A stretch of 64,000 bases of DNA from Listeria rocourtiae FSL F6-920 (GTDB lineage Bacteria > Bacillota > Bacilli > Lactobacillales > Listeriaceae): assembly GCF_000525975.1 (NCBI RefSeq), contig NZ_AODK01000004.1, positions 44,247 to 108,246 on the forward strand. The letters are read 5' to 3'. Below are positions 36,439 to 46,222 of the stretch, one piece after another (position 1 is the first letter of the stretch; every line of letters begins with the position of its first letter). A program made the position numbers and the translations under genes. The notes under the pieces are model-generated. The model made no database searches and was not told the DNA's origin. It saw only the letters and a list, made by a program, of their open reading frames with translations.

Positions 36439-37460
36439 TAGAATATCTTCCCTCCGTTCTGTTCTAACTTCTGTGTGGTAGCAGCTACATTTAATGTGCC
36501 GGATATTTGTATAATTGACGCATTGGAGATAACTGCATAAATATTTCCAGTTCCACCGTTAGTGTAAGGAAAGCTAGAATGAGATGTGTATTGATCTACT
36601 TGCGCAGCATATTGATTCACGAAATAACTATTATGAGCACCACCTCGCGAACCGTCTATAACAACAGCTGGAACGCTATTTGTTTTTGCTTTCGCATCAT
36701 CGAAACGACAAAAGCCCACACTGGCATAAGAACACCTCGTAAACATGAATGTTCCTTTTCCTTCCGGCACTTTGTCAGCATTAAGCTGATTAATCCCTTT
36801 AATAAACAGGTAACCAGTACAATCTTGAATGTTCAAATGCCTTAGGAATACGCCAGTTTGCTTATTAGCAGGATCTACTGTTTCATGATTTGAACCACGA
36901 ATATAGATTGCTGAAATTTGCTTATTTTTAATGTATACATCTTCATCATAATAGCCTGGGGCAAGCGTGATATAAACAGAGTTACCATTAATAGCGCGCG
37001 GTATTTGTGCCACCGCTTTTGTTAATGTCTTATATGGTTGAGCAAAGCTACCGTCATTTGCTACATCGTCGCCTTTCGCAGCATCTACATAAATTTCTAA
37101 ATTGCCCTCTGTTGCGCCGTACAAAGCAGAAATAAGTTGCCGCATCTCTATGTTATCAGCTCTCAGTACATCCATTTCAATATTTTGCGCTGCTAACTGG
37201 CTTGCAATTGTTCTTTCAGTAGCAGTCAAACGCAAGTCTGCAGAATCAAAGTAGGTTCCGTTAAAATTGGTTCTCATTCCGACCACTTCTGAATTATCAT
37301 CACCTGATGCCTCAACAACTACATTGTGAAATTTCTTCTCCAATGCGGCAAAATTTCGATCCATTTCTAACATAGCATCGTTCATTTTGTCTACATTGCG
37401 ATTGAAACGGTCTCTCTTATCGCTATCAAGCTTCCCGTCTTCCCATTTCTCTAATTGCAT
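36438..37460 (-). CDS. Phage tail fibre protein with right-handed beta-helix
   Basis: A 340-residue protein with a helical N-terminal adapter (MQLEKWEDGKLDSDKRDRFN...MNDAMLEMDRNFAALEKKF) and a DUF1565-like beta-helix: IYVDAAKGDDVANDGSFAQPYKTLTKAVAQIPRAINGNSVYITLAPGYYDEDVYI. Polysaccharide-binding or degrading tail fibres often use this fold. No catalytic residues can be assigned. It ends one base into the next gene. Confidence 0.78.
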   Translation of the reverse strand: MQLEKWEDGKLDSDKRDRFNRNVDKMNDAMLEMDRNFAALEKKFHNVVVEASGDDNSEVVGMRTNFNGTYFDSADLRLTATERTIASQLAAQNIEMDVLRADNIEMRQLISALYGATEGNLEIYVDAAKGDDVANDGSFAQPYKTLTKAVAQIPRAINGNSVYITLAPGYYDEDVYIKNKQISAIYIRGSNHETVDPANKQTGVFLRHLNIQDCTGYLFIKGINQLNADKVPEGKGTFMFTRCSYASVGFCRFDDAKAKTNSVPAVVIDGSRGGAHNSYFVNQYAAQVDQYTSHSSFPYTNGGTGNIYAVISNASIIQISGTLNVAATTQKLEQNGGKIF

Positions 37461-37461
37461 A

Positions 37462-38499
37462 CTATCGCGCTCCTTTCATCACTTTTCTTGCTAAATTAGC
37501 AATAATAGATTGCATGTCTTTTTTTCTGTTTGATATAGTTACGTCCGGCGGTTTAATTACAAATGGATATTTTTTAAAACCGCATATCTTCACATCGATT
37601 TTGATATTTAATGGTTCATAGATAATCATGACATAATCACACTTATTCACGTTGTATAACTTAGATAATGTAACAGAACCAGAGACCTCTGGCTTATCTT
37701 GCAAGTCGTTTTTTAATCGAGCGGTTAGGCTGGACGCGTCTGTGTATCGTTCATCTTCGACAGGATCAGCAACTCGAATACCCCACCTATCCGCCTCTGG
37801 ACTGGTGTACGTGACTGGTGGGAATAAGTCGTTTCCATCTTCATCTTTTTTACCCGATCCACGAATTTGTGTTCGTAAATTAAACGTATCGATATCAAAT
37901 TGAATTTCGTTTGTGTTTTCTCGGTAGCGTATTTCATTCTCTGTCTTTTCTCCGTAGTCACTTACTCGGAACGCTAGGTGTTTATTATCCGGAATCATCG
38001 TGGCCATATAATCCTTTTGAACCTCTAACAGCAAATTTAGCCAATCGTTCGCCCCAAAGTTCTCTTGCTCAATCGAAATAAAACTGCCGATAACCTCCCA
38101 AGAGAAACCTGCAGCGTTCACTTTATTTTGATCCACGCCGAAGATATGTTTCAAGCAGGCTTGAATAGTTAGTTTTCCCGTTAAAACCTCATAGCGAAAT
38201 TGGTCTTGCATATTGAAACTAACATGTGTTGCCGTCACTGATTTAATATGCTTCGCCCCAGCACCTGCAGACGTCATTTTCTTAATAACAAATTCTTGGC
38301 CGTCGTAAAAAATCGAACTTTCATAATCAATTAAGCGAAAAGATACATCATTTTCACCAGGCTTTTCTTTGATAATAAAATCAATTTGCCAAGCTTGGTT
38401 TTCTGTCCAGGTTTCAACAAAAGAATCCTTCTCGAACCCTATCACATTCTCTTTGTATTGCTTATCAAAGTCACTTACTTGTATGTCCAAATCAACCAC
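37462..38499 (-). CDS. Phage tail protein (tail endopeptidase/Tal N-terminal family)
   Basis: A 345-residue baseplate-hub protein like A118 gp18. Features include VDLDIQVSDFDKQYKENVIGFEKDSFVETWTENQ, then SVTATHVSFNMQDQFRYEVL and LTIQACLKHIFG, typical of prophage tail endopeptidase (PF06605-type) hub domains. It is shorter than Tal proteins with C-terminal hydrolase domains and no lytic domain is visible. It follows Dit directly, the normal order. Confidence 0.8.
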   Translation of the reverse strand: MVDLDIQVSDFDKQYKENVIGFEKDSFVETWTENQAWQIDFIIKEKPGENDVSFRLIDYESSIFYDGQEFVIKKMTSAGAGAKHIKSVTATHVSFNMQDQFRYEVLTGKLTIQACLKHIFGVDQNKVNAAGFSWEVIGSFISIEQENFGANDWLNLLLEVQKDYMATMIPDNKHLAFRVSDYGEKTENEIRYRENTNEIQFDIDTFNLRTQIRGSGKKDEDGNDLFPPVTYTSPEADRWGIRVADPVEDERYTDASSLTARLKNDLQDKPEVSGSVTLSKLYNVNKCDYVMIIYEPLNIKIDVKICGFKKYPFVIKPPDVTISNRKKDMQSIIANLARKVMKGAR

Positions 38500-39312
38500 C
38501 TACTCATAGATAAATGGGAAATTAAAAGAGATATCCAACTGACTTGCGCCGAATACCTCAAATTCATTTATCCCTTTCTCTAGCCTGATTAAGCCGAAAT
38601 TTGTATCTCGGCCACACGCAATACCATTCATTTTTGCGCCTTTTTCAAGCGTCAACGTGTCGATCGTTCGTATGGGTGGATAATAAATAAAGCGATCCCC
38701 ATTTGTTCGATTATAGAAATTTAATTCACCCTCGCTCGATCCTTTTATGATTATTTCCAAATCGTGAACGCGCGGATCTATCGGAAAATCCGAGGCATTG
38801 AAAATATTAAATCGGTTCGATTGATGTGTATATTGATAATCTGCTAACTCCAAGCCCTGTGCAAACTGCCACGTATTACTTTCAAAAGTAAGAGGGGTTA
38901 AGGTTGTTGTGAATGACCTACCATAACCCCGAAACACTTCAAATAGCAGAGTAATGTTTCCTCTGCCCTCTGAGATACGTTCAATATCAACCGGCAACGG
39001 GTGAACTTCAAACATTTTCCCGTATTCCCTGTCAATATGAATAAAATATGATTCGCGGCGGTAAATGAAGCGATACAGTTCATTTACTTTCAAATGATAA
39101 TCTACGGAGTTCTCTGTGATGAATTTGCATGTAATAGCATACGTGAACTTTTCAAAAGTACTACCTTCATCCTCTCCGCCGTCTATGCCTTGACTTGTCG
39201 TGTAATTATTTACAATCTGGGGAGACTGCCGCTTAAATTCCACTACCCTCAAATCGAACAATTCTGTGAGGTCAAATATCTGACCATCCACAATCATATG
39301 AAACTTAGTCAA
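38500..39312 (-). CDS. Distal tail protein (Dit)
   Basis: A 270-residue protein linking tail tube and baseplate (SPP1 gp19.1-like, PF05709-type). The N-terminal region (MTKFHMIVDGQIFDLTELFDLRVVEFKRQSPQIVNNYTTS) and YHLKVNELYRFIYRRESYFIHIDREYGKMFEVHPLPVDIERISEGRGNITLLFEVFRGYG fit the Dit belt domain. The C-terminal part is a galectin-like beta domain. It overlaps the tape measure stop by 4 bases. Confidence 0.85.
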   Translation of the reverse strand: MTKFHMIVDGQIFDLTELFDLRVVEFKRQSPQIVNNYTTSQGIDGGEDEGSTFEKFTYAITCKFITENSVDYHLKVNELYRFIYRRESYFIHIDREYGKMFEVHPLPVDIERISEGRGNITLLFEVFRGYGRSFTTTLTPLTFESNTWQFAQGLELADYQYTHQSNRFNIFNASDFPIDPRVHDLEIIIKGSSEGELNFYNRTNGDRFIYYPPIRTIDTLTLEKGAKMNGIACGRDTNFGLIRLEKGINEFEVFGASQLDISFNFPFIYE

Positions 39313-42300
39313 AATTTAATCCCTCCCATGAAATTTAGTAAGCTTTGAGTACTACCACTCTCGTTATTGACGACCTCTGCTAGCACTTTTCCGTTAACAA
39401 CCATTGTTGGGTCTTTTTCAACGAGCTGTTTCAATAAAGCAATCACTTGCGCATCGTTGTAAACTGCCTGTGGCTCTGATTTCGGCACGTTAACCTGAAT
39501 TGGTGTATTTGTCTGCGCCTTTGTTGTTTTCAGCCCTAGCACGCTCTCCGCTGTAATTTTCGGCAACGAAACGCCTGCGATTTTGATGTCTTGCATAGCT
39601 TTTTCAACATATTGCGCATCAGCATCGATTCCTGCTGCGATACCTTGCGGGATATAACGCCCTACATCATCCCGCATAACCCGCGATGGAGAGTGTATTT
39701 TTAGCGCCTTTCGTACCGAGCTAGTAATCGTATTCGCTACGCGTCGAGCCGCCGCATCTAGTGCTTTTTGCTGACTATCCAAGCCTTTTACTAGCCCTTT
39801 TGCCGCGTCAATGCCTGCCTTGTACATCTGATCTGCCGATGTGCTACCAAGTGACTTGCTAGCTGTTGCAACTTTATTTTGCATCGCATTAATGGAACTG
39901 ATTGTCTTTTTATCTGTGACGGCCAGTGCTTTTGCATATGCCGCACCACCATCAACACCCGCCTCAACAATATCCTGAATAATCGTGTTGTGAACGCCCA
40001 TCTTGCGCAACTTCGCTATGTTTGTTGTAAATTCTTTGATGCTGTTGTAACGGTCAGTTAGGGCTTGTTTTATCTTGTCACCAGTTACACCAGTTTTGGC
40101 CACGTTTGTAATAGAAGCATAATCCAGTGTTTTCTCCATGATATCCTGCGAATATTTCTGGCTATCTTTTACCAGGTCAGCAAGTTTTTTATTCGCATCT
40201 TTCAGTTTAGCGGTGACTGTATCACGCTGTTTTGCAATAGCATTGAGCTTGTTCGTTTCGTTTCTGACAAAACTTTGAATCGATTTCAAACTAGCCGCTT
40301 GTATTGCTGTTTTACGATCTAAACCAATATCACCAATTTTTGATTTTGTTGTACTAATCTTATCCTGCAAATTCGTAATGCTCTTGTTGTAACTTTGTAC
40401 TTGTTTTTTAGCAGATTCGATTTGTTTCGCAAAACCTGATTTCTTCTTAGCTGGTGCCTTAGTCAGCTGTGCATTCAGAGCGCTTATTTTCTTTGTTGCT
40501 TGTGACCGCTTAGAAACTAACTCGTTCAGCTGCGTTTGTTGCTTATTCAACGTTTTCAAAGTCGCATTCATCTGCTTATTCTTAGCCGCTTTTGTCGTTA
40601 AACCTGCATTTATCGCATCTGATAATTTTTTCGCCAATGTAGTTCCCGTTTTCGCTACTTGTTTTTGTGTGCCAACGATCCCGTTCGCCAGACCTTGACC
40701 CACAAATTCACCGAGCGATTGCATAACCCTTGATGGAGAATGAATATCTAACGCTTGTTTTGTCGTTGTAACTGCAGAAAGAGCCATATTTTTAGCGGAT
40801 TTAACGACTGTTTTATCACGATCCATGCCGACCGCAACACCCTCTGCTAAATACTTACCAACTTGATCGCGCATTAGCCTAGATGGTGACTTAATTTGTC
40901 CAGCATTTTGAGCCGCTGCCATTGCATTTCTTACAACATTTGCGGCGGCCGTTCCTACTGATTCAGCTGCCGAACGAAGGCCGGCAGATATACCAGCTCC
41001 CATGTTCGAACCGACAGATTCCCAACCACCAACGCTTTGTGCGCCAGATTTACCACTATTACTTACGTTCGCCCCTGCATTATATGCCGCGGACTGTTTA
41101 TTGTCTAACCCATTTACAAGGTTTTGACCACCAGTACCGCCGACTGTTGACAACTTAGGAATAACAGTTTTCGCGCCCGCTTCGGCTTTCGAAGCTAAAG
41201 ATTTACCAGCATTTTCAGCATCTTTTTGCTTGCCTTTTAAGTTGTTGCTTAACTGATTTCCACCGCTTTTACCTTTTCCGGCCATCATAGCATCAAATGG
41301 TTCTAAACCTGTTTTAACCCCATCATTCAGATACTTACCAGCTTCTTGATACTGATTTGACTTGATTGCTTTTAAGAATTCATCTCTTCCTTTTTCGCCT
41401 TCTACAAACATTTGAGGTGGTAATTTATTAATAGAATCAATAACGCCCTCTGTAATTTGCATTCCAGCAGCTGGGAAATCGCCACTTTTCAGCGCATTTA
41501 CAAACCCTTGAATATTCTGGCCACCACGTTGCTCCATGATGACACCTAAAGCTCCTAAGCTACTATCAATGGATCCACTTGTTACAACAAAACTCTGGAA
41601 TAACAAACCTAGTTGCTCATCAGTGACTTTCCCCATCATGCTTAGGCCGCTAGCAAATGATTCAGCGGTTAACTTACTACCATTCCCCATAGCCAGATTC
41701 ATTTCACCAGTCCAACTTTTAAGGTTTGTCAGTATTTCATCATTCGTTTTCTTTTGGTCAATTATTTTAATGCCCAAAGAGTCTTTTTCTGCTTGTGTTT
41801 TAGCCTCTCTTTGTGCTTTTTCCAAGTTTGCAAGCTCTTGCTCACCCTTTGTAACAGCTGTTTTACAATCATTATAGGAATCTTTGATAATGGATAGCGT
41901 CAATTGCTGTTCCTCTTGACTAACAGACTTACCATTTTTAATACGAGTGAGGTTAGCTTCTGCATACATTTGGTTCTGTTTAGCAAGCTCCACCCTTATA
42001 TCTTCTGTTTGCTGTGTTAAGAATTCCTTTTGTTGAGCAGTTAGAGCTTTACCATCAGTCCAACGGTTTTCTTTTAGCATTTTCCCGTAATCTAGATTTA
42101 GCGAAATAAGCATATTGTTGCCAAGTTTCGTTGTATCAGCGAGGTTCTTGTTTGCTGTTTCAATAATTTTCTTGCGTTCATTACCACTTGCGCTTTCCGC
42201 CTTCGTCATTGCGTCTGCGTATTCTTTTTGCGCTGTCTGCGCGTCTTTTTGATAGTTTGAATATAAATCCTTCGCGGCTTTTAGGAATGATGTAGTTTGT

Positions 42301-45050
42301 GCTGTATGTTTCGTACCATATTGATCCATTCCGCCTTTTAGAAGCACATCAATTCTCTTATTGGAGTCTGAAACAGCTTTTTCTGTCTGTTTAGCATTCT
42401 CTTGTACAGCTTTTGAGCTCTTTTGCATCGCTTCGGCTGTTATTCCTGCTGATTTATCCGTCTCTTTACCAAGTTCTTTCATGGAACCTATCGTCTGAAC
42501 CACAGCCGATTTTGCTGGATCAAACGCACCTGCCATGACTTTTCCGGCTTCTACAAAAGATTCTCCGGATTTTTTCATACTCTCGCCAGCGCCCTTTATG
42601 TCTAGCCTCATAGCTTGATACGCCGCTTTAGCAGCATAATACAAGCCCTGCATGGTCTTGATGCTAGAGAGTGCGACGGTGGCTAATATACGAAGAATGT
42701 CCACTAATCCAGCTAAAACAACTGTTAGAGCGACAAAAGCGCCCACACCAATGTATTTTAGTAGTCCTGAAAAACCGCTCGTAACAGGTTTTAACGTGGT
42801 GACTATTTGCTTGAAAACTTTAACCATTTCACCAAATGATTTTTTGATACCCTCGAACGCGCCGGACATAAAGCCTTTGATATTAGCTGTATTCTGTTTG
42901 AATGCTTGGAACATCCCGATAACTACCGTTGTTAGCGCTGTGATAACAATACCAACAGGTCCAGCAACTGCCATCAATCCTTTAAATCTTGCAATTAACG
43001 GTACAATAGCTTCAGCAGGCTTTAAAATAAATTTACCAAGCCCCATAAATCCACTAGTAATCATCAGCAACGATTTTTTTAAAGGCACAAACGTTTTCCC
43101 TATCTTGCCAAACAAACCAAGAACTCCCGAAGCGGCTTGTAAAGCAAAGAAAGCCGCCGCGACTTTTAATATCAAAGGAGCGAATGGCTTAATAACATTA
43201 TAAAGCTCTATCATTTTTGACACTATTGTCGGAATGTATGAAGCAAATTTCTTTAGTGCTGTTTCAATATGAACGCCTACACTTGCTATGCTATCTCGTA
43301 AGCTTTGGAAACCATTCTCTATCAATGAATTATCAATAGCTTGTGTAATTTCCATGAACCCTCTAGTAGCCGCTGCTTTCATATTTTTGAAAGTTCCAGC
43401 CCAGCTAGCGCCGGCATTTTTCGCAGCACCTGCAATTTTAGTTACTCCGTTTGTTCCCTCCATCATTGCCTTAGAAACAGTGTCGATAAAATCAATTGAT
43501 TTTATTTTTCCATCCGATAAGTCTTTTTGCACACTTGCTGAATCACGTTTCACGGCTTTTGCATAGATTCCAACCCCGTCGATTCCTGAATCAAATAGCA
43601 TATTCATTTTATCCATTTCTACAGTGCCTTTAGTTAGCATCTGCGATAACGCAAAACTAACTGTCTGAAACTGCTCAGCACTTCCATCCCCATAGAATGA
43701 AACTGCGTCGGCAAATGACTTCACATAGCCCACGGCTTTATCGGGATTCAATCCTCTGGTAACGAAGTTTTGAACCGCTTTGGCTGCATCGTCTAACCCA
43801 TAACTGGTACCCACAACTATTTGCTTTGTGTCTTCCAGTACTTTATTTACCTGTTTAGCATCGCCAATAAGTACAGTCATGACTCTTTGGAATCTCTCCA
43901 TAACATCAATTCGTTCAAAAGCACTCGAAAACCCGTTTTTAACTGAGGCCACTATGCCAAACGCGGCTACAAGTCGTAATATACTTAACCTTGCCTGCTC
44001 CGCCGGCTCTTCCATCGATTTCTTAAATGCCGCGTTGACTGATGCCCCAGCATTTTTAGCGGAATTCTTGATACCATTAAACGCTGAAACAAAGCCATTT
44101 TTAATACTAACGCCTACACTTTTCGTCCCTCGGCCAACACTCAAAATAGCATTCTTCGCACCATTCATTGATGCAACAGCAACACTTTTCACACTTGCTA
44201 AAGAGACTTGGAAACCTGTTTTTATCCCTTGCCCTGCTGTTTTTGCCGCTGATACGCTAGCGTTAAATGCTGTTTTCAATGCCGAACTTGTAGCCGAGCC
44301 AACTGTTCTTGCCACACCTGGAATATCTTGTATACCTGCAATGATTTGTTTTGTGCCTTGATGTACACCTATAACCGCCGCTTTGTATGCAACTACTAAA
44401 CCAGTTTTAAGCGCATTTCCTGCTGATGTGGCGGCTGTTTTCGCCATGTTAGGTATATTCTTGAATGAAGTGACTAATTGCGTTGTCATGTTCTTGCTTG
44501 CTGTTTTAACGTTCTCAAACCCACTAATAAATGAATTCTTCATATTCACTACTGCGCTCTTGGTGTTTGCTGGTAGAGCCTTGATTGTATTTGCTACAAC
44601 AGACATCGCACGTTGCGAACTCGTTTGAACGTAGTTAAAGGCACTTGTGAATCCACTTCGTAAGTTAGTCGCCATCTGCTTAATGTTAGTACCTAAGGTT
44701 TTAAAGCTCGAAACTCCTGATTTAACAAAGTTTTGCAGACTGCTTTTCAGTGAGTTAACCATTGCACCAACTGCCGATTGAACCCTTGCCGGTAACTGCA
44801 GTACAGTGCTAATCGTTGTTTTAATCGCGCTTTTAGTTGTGTTAGCTACTGTTTGCATCGAGCGAATCATTGTTTCTTTCATTTTCGCAAAGCTATTCAC
44901 CGCTGCTCTAGTCGCTTCACGATAAGCCTCATCAAAACTCTTACTCATGCTCTTACCTTTCGCAATAAAATCTTTTTCCACTTTAGCCATACCTTTGTCG
45001 ATATCATCGGGATCCAAACTAATTTCAATAACTACTTGCCCATCTGCCAT
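39309..45050 (-). CDS. Phage tail tape measure protein
   Basis: A 1913-residue protein that sets tail length and is ejected with DNA. The first 360 residues are degenerate helical repeats (VNSLKSSLQNFVKSGVSSFKTLGTNIKQM...), followed by the conserved tape-measure core FERIDVMERFQRVMTVLIGD...GTSYGLDDAAKAVQNFVTRGL...MLTKGTVEMDKMNMLFDSGIDG. A hydrophobic region has several possible membrane spans (GPVGIVITALTTVVIGMFQAF, IGVGAFVALTVVLAGLVDIL). Long coiled coils come next, and three SPSR repeats near the C-terminus (IKSPSRLMRDQVGKYLAEGVAVGMD and two IHSPSRVM copies). The repeat-rich N-terminus suggests length change by recombination. Confidence 0.93.
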   Translation of the reverse strand: MADGQVVIEISLDPDDIDKGMAKVEKDFIAKGKSMSKSFDEAYREATRAAVNSFAKMKETMIRSMQTVANTTKSAIKTTISTVLQLPARVQSAVGAMVNSLKSSLQNFVKSGVSSFKTLGTNIKQMATNLRSGFTSAFNYVQTSSQRAMSVVANTIKALPANTKSAVVNMKNSFISGFENVKTASKNMTTQLVTSFKNIPNMAKTAATSAGNALKTGLVVAYKAAVIGVHQGTKQIIAGIQDIPGVARTVGSATSSALKTAFNASVSAAKTAGQGIKTGFQVSLASVKSVAVASMNGAKNAILSVGRGTKSVGVSIKNGFVSAFNGIKNSAKNAGASVNAAFKKSMEEPAEQARLSILRLVAAFGIVASVKNGFSSAFERIDVMERFQRVMTVLIGDAKQVNKVLEDTKQIVVGTSYGLDDAAKAVQNFVTRGLNPDKAVGYVKSFADAVSFYGDGSAEQFQTVSFALSQMLTKGTVEMDKMNMLFDSGIDGVGIYAKAVKRDSASVQKDLSDGKIKSIDFIDTVSKAMMEGTNGVTKIAGAAKNAGASWAGTFKNMKAAATRGFMEITQAIDNSLIENGFQSLRDSIASVGVHIETALKKFASYIPTIVSKMIELYNVIKPFAPLILKVAAAFFALQAASGVLGLFGKIGKTFVPLKKSLLMITSGFMGLGKFILKPAEAIVPLIARFKGLMAVAGPVGIVITALTTVVIGMFQAFKQNTANIKGFMSGAFEGIKKSFGEMVKVFKQIVTTLKPVTSGFSGLLKYIGVGAFVALTVVLAGLVDILRILATVALSSIKTMQGLYYAAKAAYQAMRLDIKGAGESMKKSGESFVEAGKVMAGAFDPAKSAVVQTIGSMKELGKETDKSAGITAEAMQKSSKAVQENAKQTEKAVSDSNKRIDVLLKGGMDQYGTKHTAQTTSFLKAAKDLYSNYQKDAQTAQKEYADAMTKAESASGNERKKIIETANKNLADTTKLGNNMLISLNLDYGKMLKENRWTDGKALTAQQKEFLTQQTEDIRVELAKQNQMYAEANLTRIKNGKSVSQEEQQLTLSIIKDSYNDCKTAVTKGEQELANLEKAQREAKTQAEKDSLGIKIIDQKKTNDEILTNLKSWTGEMNLAMGNGSKLTAESFASGLSMMGKVTDEQLGLLFQSFVVTSGSIDSSLGALGVIMEQRGGQNIQGFVNALKSGDFPAAGMQITEGVIDSINKLPPQMFVEGEKGRDEFLKAIKSNQYQEAGKYLNDGVKTGLEPFDAMMAGKGKSGGNQLSNNLKGKQKDAENAGKSLASKAEAGAKTVIPKLSTVGGTGGQNLVNGLDNKQSAAYNAGANVSNSGKSGAQSVGGWESVGSNMGAGISAGLRSAAESVGTAAANVVRNAMAAAQNAGQIKSPSRLMRDQVGKYLAEGVAVGMDRDKTVVKSAKNMALSAVTTTKQALDIHSPSRVMQSLGEFVGQGLANGIVGTQKQVAKTGTTLAKKLSDAINAGLTTKAAKNKQMNATLKTLNKQQTQLNELVSKRSQATKKISALNAQLTKAPAKKKSGFAKQIESAKKQVQSYNKSITNLQDKISTTKSKIGDIGLDRKTAIQAASLKSIQSFVRNETNKLNAIAKQRDTVTAKLKDANKKLADLVKDSQKYSQDIMEKTLDYASITNVAKTGVTGDKIKQALTDRYNSIKEFTTNIAKLRKMGVHNTIIQDIVEAGVDGGAAYAKALAVTDKKTISSINAMQNKVATASKSLGSTSADQMYKAGIDAAKGLVKGLDSQQKALDAAARRVANTITSSVRKALKIHSPSRVMRDDVGRYIPQGIAAGIDADAQYVEKAMQDIKIAGVSLPKITAESVLGLKTTKAQTNTPIQVNVPKSEPQAVYNDAQVIALLKQLVEKDPTMVVNGKVLAEVVNNESGSTQSLLNFMGGIKF

Positions 45051-45721
45051 TTATTCCACCTCTTTTCCTTCCGCTTCTGCCATTTGTTTTTTAAGCAAAG
45101 CTTGCCTTTCTGCTAAATCCATCGCGTCATTCTCAATATCGCCATGATCCGCTTTAAGTTGATATAACTTTTTCAGCTGTTTGATATTTTCTTTTTCTTC
45201 TTCCGTTGCGTCTTTTGGTATTTTCATCATGCGTATTTCCATGACTTCTTTAAATTTTGTTTTACTGCCGAGGTCAGACAAATACGCTTTGAATTTGCGC
45301 CAATCTAGCTCGCCTTGAACCTCAAACAAATCAATATCGTAATAGTGCTTGAAACTAGAAAAGATGTACTGTGCGTCTTCCATGAGGTTGTAATGCACTT
45401 TCTCTTTTTTTCTTTTTTTTGAAACTGTTCAGGCAGCGGATTACCCGCTAAATCAAGCTCAACCTCTTCTGGTTCTTGTTCCTCGGTCTCGAAAACAATC
45501 TCTAACAATTTAGAAAAGATTTTTTCTAAGGTTTCGATAGGATATTCTAGTTGTTCACCAAGCAGAATCTCAATACTGATTTCTAACTTCTTGTCAGCTG
45601 GAACACTTTTATCACCCAAAAGCTCAATAAACAGCAAAATATTATCATACGCCATGTTGATAGAATACGTGTCCTCGCCAATTTGCACCTCATTTTCAAG
45701 TGAATAAGCTAAATTAAACAT
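45051..45721 (-). CDS. Gp15-family tail protein (tail assembly chaperone position; frame broken)
   Basis: A118 gp15-like (PF06854-type). The N-terminal half is YSINMAYDNILLFIELLGDKSVPADKK...EELDLAGNP-like acidic region; the C-terminal half is HYNLMEDAQYIFSSFKHYYDIDLFEVQGELDWRKFKAYLSDLGSKTKF. The halves are in different frames across two A runs (45413-45420, 8; 45405-45411, 7). Removing one base from each run joins them as QKKKKEKVHYN, about 222 residues, in keeping with the single-ORF family. Alternatively the in-frame heptamer A AAA AAG could support -1 slippage. The gene lies directly before the tape measure, where phages encode frameshifting chaperones. Confidence 0.82.
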
Positions 45722-45726
45722 CTAGA

Positions 45727-46182
45727 TCACTTCTTCTTTTTCGCATTGACTTTTTGCAAGTACTGACTTCGATAATCGGGATCTACTGCTGTATTGGCTC
45801 CAAAATATGCCTCAACTTCGCTTTGTACCATACGATAAACCCTAACAACTCGAAGGATGTCTTTTGTGTTCTCGTAGATGTAGTCATATGCCTTTTCACT
45901 ATTTAATGATTTATTCAAGGCATATTTTAATAGTTCTTCACTTCGTTCCAATAACCGGATATACTCATCTGTTGTTATATTTTCCGGATCCTGAATTTCA
46001 ATTTCTTCTAATTTATCGACTGCTTCTTGATATTCATCACCAGCCTTAATTATTTCCAAACGAGCATCATCACCTAATGGAACCTTAAAAACCTTACCAG
46101 CAATGTTAAAATCGAGATAGGACTCCTCTAAATCAATATGAATGACGTTCTTGTTATTATTTATATTCGTTACTTTAGCCAT
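45727..46182 (-). CDS. Phage tail assembly chaperone-like protein (A118 gp14-like)
   Basis: A 151-residue, acidic, helical protein starting MAKVTNINNNKNVIHIDLEE and ending QYLQKVNAKKKK. ATG 46182 lies 8 nt after GGAGG; an in-frame upstream Met (46209) falls inside the preceding terminator. It sits between major tail protein and Gp15, the position of the gpG-type chaperone. Its stop is followed 3 bases later by the Gp15 ATG. Confidence 0.75.
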   Translation of the reverse strand: MAKVTNINNNKNVIHIDLEESYLDFNIAGKVFKVPLGDDARLEIIKAGDEYQEAVDKLEEIEIQDPENITTDEYIRLLERSEELLKYALNKSLNSEKAYDYIYENTKDILRVVRVYRMVQSEVEAYFGANTAVDPDYRSQYLQKVNAKKKK

Positions 46183-46198
46183 GTTGTACCTCCAAAAT

Positions 46199-46222
46199 AG
46201 CCCCCGCAAGGAGGGCTTTATT
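46199..46222 (-). terminator. Terminator between the major tail gene and the tail chaperone genes
   Basis: AAAGCCCTCC TTGC GGGGGCT ATTTT on the minus strand: a 7-bp GC-rich stem with a 4-nt loop and T tract. Downstream tail genes may be expressed by read-through, lowering them relative to capsid and tube. Confidence 0.75.

Noticed and set aside
42652..44361. Long plus-strand open frames (up to 183 codons) opposite the tape measure gene
   Set aside because: They are mirror frames of the repetitive Ala/Lys/Ser-rich tape measure, with no Shine-Dalgarno and low-complexity translations.
45727..45760. Frameshift joining the gp14-like chaperone to Gp15
   Set aside because: The frame that would reach the Gp15 ATG meets TAG first, and the other shifted frame stops at TAA within eight codons, so no fusion product is possible.
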